From Flavobacterium sp. (GTDB lineage: Bacteria; Bacteroidota; Bacteroidia; Flavobacteriales; Flavobacteriaceae): a DNA stretch of 40,676 nucleotides. Shown piece by piece: positions 33,621 to 40,676 of the stretch; the first letter of the stretch is position 1; each line of letters begins with the position of its first letter. The DNA lies in NCBI RefSeq assembly GCF_025352015.1, contig NZ_JANXUG010000011.1:1-40676 (forward strand), given 5' to 3'. The position numbers and the translations under genes are program-made. The notes under the pieces are model-generated. The model had not been told where the DNA came from and did no database searches. It saw only the letters and a list, made by a program, of their open reading frames with translations.

Positions 33621-33648
33621 AAAACCCTCACATCACTGCAAGGGTTTT
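33621..33648 (-). terminator. Terminator of ahcY (minus strand)
   Basis: AAAACCCT and AGGGTTTT pair across a 12-nt loop; the A-run at its left end gives a T-run on the minus strand. Confidence 0.75.
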
Positions 33649-33675
33649 AATTATTAATTATTAATTTTTAATTGA

Positions 33676-34992
33676 TTAATATCTATAATATTCTGGTTTG
33701 AATGGTCCCGCAACGTCAACACCAATATATTCTGCTTGGTCAGTTCGTAATGTTTCTAATTCAACTCCTAATTTTGCAAGGTGCAACATAGCTACTTTTT
33801 CATCTAAATGTTTTGGTAACATATACACTTCGTTTTTGTAGGCCGAACTGTTATTCCACAACTCTAATTGCGCTAATGTTTGATTCGTAAAGGAATTGCT
33901 CATCACAAAACTAGGATGACCCGTTGCACAACCTAGATTTACCAAACGACCTTCAGCTAGGATAAGAATATCTTTTCCAGCAATGGTATATTTGTCAACT
34001 TGAGGTTTGATTTCAATTTTAGAGGCACCGTGGTTTTTGTTCAACCATGCCATATCAATTTCGTTATCAAAGTGACCAATGTTACAAACGATAGTTTTGT
34101 CTTTCATTTGCTCGAAATGAGAACCCAAAACAATGTCTTTATTTCCCGTTGTTGTAATAATAATATCAGCAGTTTTGATAACGGTGTTTAATTTTTTCAC
34201 TTCAAATCCATCCATGGCTGCTTGTAAAGCACAAATTGGATCAATTTCGGTTACAGTAACAATAGAACCTGCACCGCGGAACGAAGCCGCAGTTCCTTTA
34301 CCCACGTCACCATAGCCACAAACGATAACTCTTTTTCCTGCCAACATAATATCAGTAGCACGACGAACAGCATCAACAGCCGATTCTTTACAGCCGTATT
34401 TGTTATCAAATTTCGATTTAGTAACCGAATCATTTACATTGATAGCGGGCATAAACAAGGTTCCGTTTTTCATTCGTTCGTACAAACGGTGAACGCCAGT
34501 TGTAGTTTCTTCTGAAAGTCCTTTGATGCCATCAATCAATTCTGGGTAACGGTCAAAAACCATATTGGTCAAATCGCCACCATCATCAAGTATCATGTTC
34601 AATGGCTTTCTGTCTTCACCAAAAAATAAAGTTTGCTCAATACACCAATCAAAATCTTCTTCGTTCAAACCTTTCCAAGCATAAACTTGAATTCCTGCAG
34701 CAGCAATAGCCGCGGCAGCTTGATCTTGAGTAGAGAAAATGTTACAAGAAGACCAAGTCACTTCGGCTCCAAGAGCAATTAATGTTTCTATAAGAACCGC
34801 AGTTTGAATTGTCATGTGAAGACATCCTGCAATGCGTGCGCCTTTTAACGGTTGGCTTGCACCATATTCTGCACGAAGCGCCATTAAACCTGGCATTTCG
34901 GCTTCTGCCAATTCAATTTCTTTTCTTCCCCAAGCTGCAAGCGAAATATCTTTCACTTTAAAAGCTACATACGGTAATGTTTGTGTACTCAT
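33676..34992 (-). CDS. ahcY: Adenosylhomocysteinase (SAH hydrolase)
   Basis: Splits S-adenosylhomocysteine to adenosine and homocysteine, clearing the product of methylations. 438 residues. The substrate domain has [16 protein letters not shown] and the DDGGDLTN motif. The NAD-binding Rossmann part holds [19 protein letters not shown] and then [11 protein letters not shown]. The C-terminus FKPEYYRY supplies the Lys/Tyr contacts to the NAD of the neighbouring subunit. A cytosolic tetramer is expected. The promoter region carries a wide inverted repeat (see 34993-35041). No SAH riboswitch is visible in the short leader. Confidence 0.97.
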   Translation of the reverse strand: MSTQTLPYVAFKVKDISLAAWGRKEIELAEAEMPGLMALRAEYGASQPLKGARIAGCLHMTIQTAVLIETLIALGAEVTWSSCNIFSTQDQAAAAIAAAGIQVYAWKGLNEEDFDWCIEQTLFFGEDRKPLNMILDDGGDLTNMVFDRYPELIDGIKGLSEETTTGVHRLYERMKNGTLFMPAINVNDSVTKSKFDNKYGCKESAVDAVRRATDIMLAGKRVIVCGYGDVGKGTAASFRGAGSIVTVTEIDPICALQAAMDGFEVKKLNTVIKTADIIITTTGNKDIVLGSHFEQMKDKTIVCNIGHFDNEIDMAWLNKNHGASKIEIKPQVDKYTIAGKDILILAEGRLVNLGCATGHPSFVMSNSFTNQTLAQLELWNNSSAYKNEVYMLPKHLDEKVAMLHLAKLGVELETLRTDQAEYIGVDVAGPFKPEYYRY

Positions 34993-35041
34993 CTATTATG
35001 TATATTTGTTTTTTTAATTTCGGTGCAAAGCTACATAATAG
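34993..35041 (-). promoter_or_regulatory. ahcY promoter with flanking 10-bp inverted repeat
   Basis: TAGCTTTG on the minus strand (35026-35033) fits TAnnTTTG. CTATTATGTA (34993-35002, touching the start codon) and TACATAATAG (35032-35041, overlapping the -7 box by two bases) are perfect inverted copies with 29 bp between. One arm lies upstream of the expected transcript, so this works as DNA sites rather than as an RNA hairpin. Confidence 0.45.
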
Positions 35042-35130
35042 GAAAGAATTAAAAAAACGTTTTTTACTTTTTTATGCTTTGTTTCATTGCTTAATTTTCT
35101 GAAAAACAAACAGATAATTTTAAAATCAAC

Positions 35131-35760
35131 ATGCCATTACTAAAAATCAAAGATTTAAATGCCACAACGCAAGTAATAGTTTGGAAAATAACCGAACCTA
35201 TTGAGGAACTTTTTCAAAGTGTTAATCTTACTCCAATTTCTTTGGCAAGAGTAGAAAGCATGAAATCAGAAGGGCATCAAAAAGGTTTTTTGAGCGTTAG
35301 ACGGTTATTGATGGAAGCGAGTTATACCGATTATGATTTGTATTATGATGCCTATGGAAAACCACATTTAAAAGACGGAAAGTATATTTCTATTTCGCAT
35401 TCGCATGATTTATCATTGATTTTGGTAAGCGATGAAAAAATTGGTGCCGATTTAGAAATCTTAAAAGCTAAAACGCAGATTCTAGCTCCACGCTTTATGA
35501 ATGTTTCGCATTTAGACAACCTTTCAGCACAAAATCAATTGATAAAAGCTACCGTAGTTTGGGGAATAAAAGAATCGGTTTTTAAAATAAAAAATGAAGT
35601 GGGTATCAGTTTCAAAGACAATATTTTTGAAAGTGATTTTAATTTAGAAGATAAAAAATGTACCGCAACGTTACGATTTAATAATAAAGTGGAACACTTT
35701 ACTATCCTTTTTGATTTTATTGAAGATTATGTTTTTGTGTGTGCTTTTGAAAAAAAATAA
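35131..35760 (+). CDS. 4'-phosphopantetheinyl transferase superfamily protein
   Basis: 209 residues. Activates acyl or peptidyl carrier proteins by attaching phosphopantetheine from CoA. The CoA/Mg motif is visible in ISISHSHDLSLILVSDEKIG followed by ADLEIL, with the Asp ligand, and the second motif in VVWGIKESVFKIKNEVGISF (W-x-x-K-E-x3-K). Size and two-lobed form fit the Sfp-like group rather than the short AcpS. The stop shares one base with the next ATG (TAATG), so it is co-translated with the GGGP-synthase-like gene. The target carrier protein is unknown. Confidence 0.88.
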   Translation: MPLLKIKDLNATTQVIVWKITEPIEELFQSVNLTPISLARVESMKSEGHQKGFLSVRRLLMEASYTDYDLYYDAYGKPHLKDGKYISISHSHDLSLILVSDEKIGADLEILKAKTQILAPRFMNVSHLDNLSAQNQLIKATVVWGIKESVFKIKNEVGISFKDNIFESDFNLEDKKCTATLRFNNKVEHFTILFDFIEDYVFVCAFEKK

Positions 35761-36476
35761 TGAAAAATAGCTACCAAAATATACTTCAGGCAAAAGCCAG
35801 TACTAAAAAATTATTAGCCATTCTTTTGGATCCAGATAAATTAGATTTGGACATGGTTGAAGTATTGGTTCCTAAAATAAATCAATCTCCAGCAACGCAT
35901 GTTTTGGTAGGAGGAAGTTCCTTTAAAGGCACTCATTTGGACGAAATTATTATCGCTTTAAAAAACAAAATAAGTGTACCTATAGTATTATTTCCTGGAA
36001 ATCCATCGCAAATTTCGGCAAAAGCGGATGCAATTTTATTTTTAATGTTACTCTCGGGAAGAAATCCAGATTATTTAGTGGAACATCAAATTAACGCCGT
36101 TCCCATTTTGGAAAAAACCGATTTAGAAATTATTTCTACAGGCTATATCTTGATAGAAAGTGGTTGCGAAACGGCTGTAGAACGAGTCAGTCAAACCAAA
36201 CCTCTGCCAAGAAATAATATTGATTATGTTGCTCAAACAGCCAAAGCAGGCGAACTTATTGGCAACAAACTTATGTATCTCGAAGCTGGAAGCGGTGCTC
36301 AAAATGCGGTTCCGTTAGAAATTATAACGGCGGTTTCCAACCGAATTTCGGTTCCACTACTTGTTGGCGGGGGCATTCGTTCGAAAGTAGGAATCGAAAA
36401 TGCATTTGCCGCTGGTGCTGACATGGTAGTTATTGGAACTGCTTTTGAAAATGATATTAATTTCTTTGATTTCTGA
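35760..36476 (+). CDS. Geranylgeranylglyceryl/heptaprenylglyceryl phosphate synthase family
   Basis: 238-residue TIM barrel that couples a polyprenyl diphosphate to sn-glycerol-1-phosphate. The phosphate and Mg site near the N-terminus reads LLAILLDPDKLD. The strand-loop ILIESGCETAVER, YLEAGSGA, and VGGGIRSKVGIENAFAAGAD with MVVIGTAFE are typical of the group II (Bacteroidota) enzymes. The physiological product in Bacteroidota is not settled. It is cotranscribed with the phosphopantetheinyl transferase. It uses isoprenoids that dxs, elsewhere in the window, would supply. Confidence 0.9.
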   Translation: MKNSYQNILQAKASTKKLLAILLDPDKLDLDMVEVLVPKINQSPATHVLVGGSSFKGTHLDEIIIALKNKISVPIVLFPGNPSQISAKADAILFLMLLSGRNPDYLVEHQINAVPILEKTDLEIISTGYILIESGCETAVERVSQTKPLPRNNIDYVAQTAKAGELIGNKLMYLEAGSGAQNAVPLEIITAVSNRISVPLLVGGGIRSKVGIENAFAAGADMVVIGTAFENDINFFDF

Positions 36477-36542
36477 TTGCAGCGCAACGATTTTTGATTT
36501 AAGAATAATAAAATCGTTAAATAAAAAGTATAATAACCACAT

Positions 36543-36581
36543 AATCTGCAATCTTAAATCGTTAATCTACAATCTAAAATC
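36543..36581 (+). repeat. Two 18-nt direct repeats before pnuC
   Basis: AATCTGCAATCTTAAATC (36543) and AATCTACAATCTAAAATC (36564) differ at two positions and are offset by 21 nt. Low-complexity repeats of this kind are frequent in Flavobacterium intergenic DNA; relation to the array at 21201 is not evident. Confidence 0.6.
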
Positions 36582-36583
36582 CA

Positions 36584-37201
36584 ATGTTCGAATTCTTGTT
36601 CTCCCAATATAAAAACTATCCAACGCACGAAATTATTCTTGAAGTTACAGCAATACTTTTCGGATTGGGGAGCGTTTGGCTTGCCAAGAAAGATAACATT
36701 TGGGTTTTCCCAACGGGCATCATCAATACGGCAATTTATGTGTATTTGCTATATAAATGGTCACTACTTGGCGACATGATGATTAATTTTTATTACGTTG
36801 TGATGAGCATTTACGGTTGGTATTATTGGACTCGAAAAAAAGATGCTGTGGTTGCATTTCCCATTTCTAGAATGACGTCATCCGAAAAAAAGTGGTCTTT
36901 ACTTATTTTTGTGACAACGATTGTTTTTGTAGTGACGGTTTATATATTTTTCGATAAATTTACCCACTTGACATTCTACGTGGATACACTGGTTACGGGA
37001 ATTTTCTTTGTCGCCATGTGGCTTATGGCACGCCGGAAAATTGAGAACTGGATTTTATGGATTATTGGTGATATAATTTCTATCCCGATGTATTTTTATA
37101 AAGGCTATTCGTTTACGAGCATTCAATATTTAATTTTTACAATCATTGCCATTTTTGGCTATTTAGAATGGAAGAGAACACTGCAGCAAAAAATAATTTA
37201 A
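36584..37201 (+). CDS. pnuC: Nicotinamide riboside/mononucleotide transporter PnuC
   Basis: 205 residues with about seven hydrophobic helices. The PnuC hallmark FGLGSVWLAKKDNIWVFPTG is near residue 25, followed by MINFYYVVMSIYGWYYW with the conserved Gln/Trp-rich substrate region, and WILWIIGDIISIPMYFYKG near the end. It facilitates uptake of nicotinamide riboside for NAD synthesis. The end overlaps the DUF4301 gene by 34 bp. NadR-like kinases, often near pnuC, are not seen here. No thiamine or NAD riboswitch was seen upstream. Confidence 0.92.
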   Translation: MFEFLFSQYKNYPTHEIILEVTAILFGLGSVWLAKKDNIWVFPTGIINTAIYVYLLYKWSLLGDMMINFYYVVMSIYGWYYWTRKKDAVVAFPISRMTSSEKKWSLLIFVTTIVFVVTVYIFFDKFTHLTFYVDTLVTGIFFVAMWLMARRKIENWILWIIGDIISIPMYFYKGYSFTSIQYLIFTIIAIFGYLEWKRTLQQKII

Positions 37202-38769
37202 TCAAAAAATACGGATTTTCAGCGGCTGATTTTGAGCAAATCGAGGCGCATGGTATTTTGTTGGATAAAATTGAAAGTGAATTGCTGTTGTTTCAATCGG
37301 GAATTCCAAAAATTTATCTCGAAAAACCCGCTACTATTCATGATGGATTGCATCAATTTAGTCTTGCCGAATTTCAACAAAAAGCGCATTTTTTCGACAA
37401 AAAAAAAGCAACCTTAAAACTCAAAAAATTTGTCCCTGCCTCGGGAGCAGCCAGTAGAATGTTCAAGTTTTTGAGTGAGTTTTTATTAGATTTTAATCCG
37501 AAACAAGAAACCATCAACGCCTACATCAACAGAAAAAAAGACAAAAACTTACCCACCTTTTTAGCCGGACTTGAGAAGTTTCCGTTTTATGAAGCAGTAA
37601 AAACCAAAGTCAAAGCATTGGTGCCCAACTATTATGATTTAGAAAGTCACGAAAAGAGTTATTATTTCATTAAAACCATGTTGGATGCCGACCATTTTGA
37701 TTTTGCTAATAAACCCAAAGCAGCACTAGCATTTCATAAATACAAAACGCACATTGCCACTCCTGTTGAAGAACATTTGAACGAATGCGCTTTTTATGCC
37801 GCTTCGAACGCTGTGTCCTATTTGCATTTTACGGCTTCTGATCATCACGAAAATTTACTGCAAACCATCATTGATGACGTGAAACAAAAAGTGGAGAATA
37901 CCTCAAAAACCAAGGTTCATGTAAAGTATTCGCATCAAGACAAAAGCACCGATACCATTGCGGTAGATATGAAAAACAAACCTTTTAGAAATGAAAATGG
38001 GCAATTGGTCTTTCGCCCAGGCGGTCATGGTGCTTTGATTAACAATTTGAATGCGCTTGATGCCGACATCATTTTTATCAAAAACATAGACAATGTAATT
38101 CAGAATCATATCGAAGAAACCACATTGTACAAAAAAGCATTAGCGGGAATTTTGCTTACGATGCAAGAGCAGATTTTCGAGATTTTAAATACGATAGACC
38201 AGCAAAAAACAGATGAAAATGCTGTGCTGGCAATCCTAGAATTTATGAAACAACAACTCAATATTGATGTAACGGATGCTATTTATAAATACACCTATGA
38301 CAACAAAATAGAGTTTATAAAAGACAAGTTGAATCGCCCCATTAGAGTTTGTGGTATGGTCAAAAACGAGGGCGAACCCGGTGGCGGACCCTTTTGGGTA
38401 CGAAGTTATAAGGGCAATGTGTCGTTGCAAATTGTAGAAAGCACGCAAGTAGACAGTCACAATTTTGAACAAGCTCAAATTTTGGCGAAAGCCACCCATT
38501 TTAACCCCGTAGATTTAGTATGCGCCACCAAGAATTACAAGAGCAAAAAATTTGATTTGACTGCCTTTATAGACCATAGCACCGGGTTTATTGTGCACAA
38601 AAACAATAAAGGAAAAGATTTAAAAGGCTATGAATTGCCCGGGCTTTGGAACGGTGCGATGGCAAAATGGATTACCATTTTTGTAGAAGTGCCACTCATT
38701 ACTTTTAACCCAGTAAAAACCGTAAACGATTTATTAAAACCAGCACATCAGCCCCAGCATGAAAACTGA
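37168..38769 (+). CDS. DUF4301 family protein
   Basis: 533 residues, no signal peptide or membrane helix. The N-terminal FVPASGAASRMFKFLSEF looks like the opening loop of a nucleotidyltransferase-type fold. Further motifs are VDMKNKPFRNENGQLVFRPG, GGHGALINNLN, VCGMVKNEGEPGGGPFWV and PGLWNGAMAKW. This combination fits DUF4301, a family confined mainly to Bacteroidota, without proven reaction. It starts inside pnuC (34-bp overlap), the only ATG before the conserved region, and overlaps arfB by 11 bp, so it is translationally embedded in an operon. Confidence 0.85.
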   Translation: MEENTAAKNNLIKKYGFSAADFEQIEAHGILLDKIESELLLFQSGIPKIYLEKPATIHDGLHQFSLAEFQQKAHFFDKKKATLKLKKFVPASGAASRMFKFLSEFLLDFNPKQETINAYINRKKDKNLPTFLAGLEKFPFYEAVKTKVKALVPNYYDLESHEKSYYFIKTMLDADHFDFANKPKAALAFHKYKTHIATPVEEHLNECAFYAASNAVSYLHFTASDHHENLLQTIIDDVKQKVENTSKTKVHVKYSHQDKSTDTIAVDMKNKPFRNENGQLVFRPGGHGALINNLNALDADIIFIKNIDNVIQNHIEETTLYKKALAGILLTMQEQIFEILNTIDQQKTDENAVLAILEFMKQQLNIDVTDAIYKYTYDNKIEFIKDKLNRPIRVCGMVKNEGEPGGGPFWVRSYKGNVSLQIVESTQVDSHNFEQAQILAKATHFNPVDLVCATKNYKSKKFDLTAFIDHSTGFIVHKNNKGKDLKGYELPGLWNGAMAKWITIFVEVPLITFNPVKTVNDLLKPAHQPQHEN

Positions 38770-39160
38770 TATAGTATTAAAAGAACTGTTGTTCAAAGCG
38801 GTGCGAAGCTCTGGAGCTGGCGGACAAAACGTAAACAAAGTAGCATCAAAAGTGGTGCTTACTTTTTCTATTCAAAAATCTGAAGCGTTTACCGATGAAG
38901 AAAAAAACCATCTTTATACCAAACTTTCTTCACGACTCACCACCGAAAAACTGCTCATCATCACTTGCGATGAAGACCGCAGCCAGCTCAAAAACAAAAC
39001 CATAATCATCAAACGGTTTTTGGTACTAATGCAAAATGCCTTGCTGATTCCCAAAAAACGAAAACCCACAAAAACGCCCAGAGCCGCCATAGAAAAACGG
39101 ATTAAAGCCAAACGAAACCTCACTGAAATCAAACAGAATAGAAGAAAACCAATGCAGTAA
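38759..39160 (+). CDS. arfB: Alternative ribosome-rescue / peptidyl-tRNA hydrolase ArfB-type
   Basis: 133 residues. The class I release-factor-like domain carries the GGQ motif in SSGAGGQNVNKVASKVVL (GGQ near residues 20-22), which hydrolyses peptidyl-tRNA. The C-terminal tail is strongly basic (KKRKPTKTPRAAIEKRIKAK then RNLTEIKQNRRKP), which in ArfB enters the empty mRNA channel of stalled ribosomes. There is no codon-recognition domain. It overlaps the DUF4301 gene by 11 bp. Confidence 0.93.
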   Translation: MKTDIVLKELLFKAVRSSGAGGQNVNKVASKVVLTFSIQKSEAFTDEEKNHLYTKLSSRLTTEKLLIITCDEDRSQLKNKTIIIKRFLVLMQNALLIPKKRKPTKTPRAAIEKRIKAKRNLTEIKQNRRKPMQ

Positions 39161-39514
39161 CTAAAAACCCTTTCTGTTGGGATGCTTTTATTAAGCGTAG
39201 TTGGTCATTGCCGCCTTTGATAATTTTTTCTTTTAAGTTATAATAACAAGCTTTGAGGTTCTTATTTTAGTTTACTATTTTTAACGACAATAACTCCAAA
39301 CACTACTACGAGAGCCTTGCGGAGTAATACGAAAACCTCTCGCAAGTTTTTAAGTTTTTTTTTGTTATTTTAGTGGCGGGAAAAAAATAAGCGCAACAAA
39401 AAAACAAAAAACATGCGACGATCTTGCCAAATAGGGCATATAGGTGTTTAAAACTTGCGCCTATAAGGTAGTTACCTGCTATTTTAAACCACCAAAACGT
39501 AAACAGAAACTAAA
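39161..39514. other. 354-bp non-coding region at the left edge of a gene cassette
   Basis: No coding frame is supported. It holds a pair of competing stems (CGAGAG/CTCTCG and CTTGCG/CGCAAG, 39309-39346), a long A/T-homopolymer tract, and the left terminal motif of the cassette (39423-39480). Base composition is patchy, with GC-rich stems in AT-rich DNA. Confidence 0.6.
39423..39480 (+). repeat. Left inverted terminal motif of the two-gene cassette
   Basis: CTTGCCAAA at 39423-39431 and GTTACCTGCT at 39471-39480 frame a small hairpin (TATAGG 39439-39444, CCTATA 39460-39465). The same two blocks appear inverted at 40509-40532. Confidence 0.6.
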
Positions 39515-40228
39515 ATGAAAAAAATTATCTTCTCAATCTTTCTAATACTAGCATTTAACAGTTATTCACAAAATAGAGAAAATCAAAAATTACCTGTAAT
39601 TTCTGAAAATAAAGGATTACTATCAAATGCAATTGGTTGGCTTAAAAATGAATCTGGACAATGGATAAAATACCAAAACAAAATTCCTGAAGATTTAGGT
39701 AAAAATCAAAAACTATTAGAAAACTATAATGACCATTCAATTGGAGTTGACAATTTTATTTCTTTTGAAATTAAGGAAGTGGTCATTAATGAAACAAAAT
39801 ATATCTTAATTTTAAAAAAAATGAAAGATGGTTATTTTAAATATGAAACCATAAAAGAAGGTTGGGTTCCAAACAATAGTTATGAGTTTTATGTTTTAGA
39901 ACCAAGTGAATTTGCTAAAATTGAAAGCGTAGAACATAACAAACAAATAAATTTAGACCTTAAATTAAAAACGTATGGAAAAGTGTCTTTCATAAGTTTA
40001 AAAAACCTTTCAAATTTAAAGATAGCTAATGAAATTAATAAAAGTCTAAACGACCCGTTGAATTCATTCATTGAACACAAATTAGCATTAAATGTATATT
40101 GTTTTGACGAAAAGAAAATTGTTCAATTTTATTTCTTTGAATATAATGGTTATAAACTTGAAAATAAAGACATGTACTACGAAACAAATTATGAAAACTT
40201 TAATAAGTTTATAAAAATCAACAAATAG
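39515..40228 (+). CDS. Secreted hypothetical protein (cassette gene 1)
   Basis: 237 residues. A signal peptide (about 1-19, ending SYSQ|N) sends it to the periplasm or outside. The body opens with GLLSNAIGWLKNESGQWIKY, then mixed beta-strands rich in Lys, Asn, Ile and Glu, with one late Cys (LNVYCFDEKKIVQFYFFE). I do not recognise the family. It is more AT-rich than the arfB operon before it. It lies with the 88-residue gene between inverted terminal motifs, suggesting acquisition as a unit. Confidence 0.6.
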   Translation: MKKIIFSIFLILAFNSYSQNRENQKLPVISENKGLLSNAIGWLKNESGQWIKYQNKIPEDLGKNQKLLENYNDHSIGVDNFISFEIKEVVINETKYILILKKMKDGYFKYETIKEGWVPNNSYEFYVLEPSEFAKIESVEHNKQINLDLKLKTYGKVSFISLKNLSNLKIANEINKSLNDPLNSFIEHKLALNVYCFDEKKIVQFYFFEYNGYKLENKDMYYETNYENFNKFIKINK

Positions 40229-40234
40229 AAACAA

Positions 40235-40501
40235 ATGAAAGATAATTTTAAAATAATTGATAGTCATCTTGAGTTAGCAAAAATAAATGCTATTGAAACA
40301 ATAAATAGCAGAACTGAAAATGATGACTTTTTTAAAAACACAAATTTTATAATTGACGTAAACAAAAAGTTGTTAACTGAAATGGATAATCCACCAATCA
40401 TATCAGAAAATCTTAACAAACAAGAAATTGAAAACTTAAAAGATTACGCCGTAAAAAAATGCCAAATTATATTTGAAGAAATTCAAACGTTACTGAAATA
40501 A
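40235..40501 (+). CDS. Small cytoplasmic hypothetical protein (cassette gene 2)
   Basis: 88 residues, no signal peptide or membrane segment, predicted mostly helical and acidic (HLELAKINAIETINSRTEND, then NLNKQEIENLKDYAVKKCQI). Family not recognised. It starts 6 bp after the secreted protein's stop, so both are made from one message. A secreted product next to a small cytosolic one could be an effector and immunity or chaperone pair, but nothing in the sequence proves that. It ends 7 bp before the right terminal motif. Confidence 0.55.
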   Translation: MKDNFKIIDSHLELAKINAIETINSRTENDDFFKNTNFIIDVNKKLLTEMDNPPIISENLNKQEIENLKDYAVKKCQIIFEEIQTLLK

Positions 40502-40508
40502 AAAAAAC

Positions 40509-40538
40509 AGCAGGTAACAGCCGTTTGGCAAGATTGCG
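40509..40538 (-). repeat. Right inverted terminal motif of the two-gene cassette
   Basis: AGCAGGTAAC (40509-40518), five bases, then TTTGGCAAGATTGCG (40524-40538). These are the inverse complements of the GTTACCTGCT and CTTGCCAAA blocks at 39423-39480; the copy here lacks the 39-nt hairpin insert. Confidence 0.6.
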
Positions 40539-40676
40539 AAATTTGTGGTAAATTCACGTTTATTTTCCGCAAGAAATTTTATCTTTAACAGAAAATAATC
40601 AGTTCCGAAGTTCGCCACTTCGTGAAGCCGCAGAACGTCAGGTTGTGAATAAACCCATGAATCGTCCTAAAATAGG
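40539..40676. other. Non-coding end of the window beside the cassette
   Basis: No gene seen. CTTCGTGAAG (40618-40627) forms a short hairpin within GTTC (40610) and GAAC (40633), and CCGCAAG at 40567 mirrors the CTTGCGG near 39316. It may be the start of a further cassette, cut by the window end. Confidence 0.45.

Noticed and set aside
34993..35041. SAM or SAH riboswitch upstream of ahcY
   Set aside because: The -7 box leaves a leader of about 25 nt, too short for such an aptamer.
36477..36583. Riboswitch before pnuC
   Set aside because: Only low-complexity direct repeats are visible in the 107-bp gap.
39423..40538. Integron gene cassette with attC sites
   Set aside because: No GTTRRRY/RYYYAAC core pair and no integrase in view; the terminal motifs are in inverted rather than direct orientation.

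Overview
The window looks like a chromosomal segment of a gliding Flavobacteriaceae bacterium, most likely Flavobacterium (Bacteroidota). The reasons are the adjacent gldE and gldD genes, AT-rich DNA, A-rich translation starts without Shine-Dalgarno motifs, and promoters of the Bacteroidota type (TTG, a spacer of about 17-23 nt, then TAnnTTTG). The genus is an inference. I saw no rRNA, tRNA, CRISPR array or intact transposase.

Layout. 1-3.5 kb: TerB-like protein, fructose-1,6-bisphosphatase, and an acetyltransferase overlapping a monofunctional aspartokinase. 3.6-8.2 kb: a large outer-membrane beta-barrel protein, then two small secreted lysine-rich proteins with near-identical signal peptides; one carries 20-residue tandem repeats, the other ends in a PBCV-type basic adaptor motif. 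8.5-15 kb: nrdB and nrdA (class Ia ribonucleotide reductase), a small unknown gene, an RDD membrane protein, a second acetyltransferase and a dGTPase; synthesis and breakdown of dNTPs lie close together. 14.9-17 kb: a small accessory patch with an XRE regulator, a lipoprotein and a CarboxypepD_reg-like secreted protein. 17-20 kb: dxs and tadA, divergent across 37 bp, and a SIMPL-domain protein.

20.2-21.9 kb is the most unusual stretch. A helicase-nuclease gene survives only as its N-terminal and C-terminal ends, joined out of frame after loss of the middle. It is divergent from a small HTH regulator gene. Between them lies a degenerate array of 14 units, each exactly 21 nt, with consensus TTTCRYATT followed by 12 AT-rich bases. 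I have no established name for this array; it is the best candidate here for an undescribed regulatory or DNA-structuring element.

22-35 kb is housekeeping: RNase G, a 30-residue very basic protein, HU, mutY, ssb, gldE, gldD, a copper-type HMA lipoprotein, an EamA transporter, a pair of M16 peptidases (one without the zinc motif), rplU-rpmA and ahcY. 35-39.2 kb holds a phosphopantetheinyl transferase, a GGGP-synthase-like enzyme, pnuC, DUF4301 and arfB. 39.2-40.7 kb carries two unknown genes bracketed by inverted copies of a short motif pair (CTTGCCAAA and GTTACCTGCT), which looks like a mobile gene cassette.
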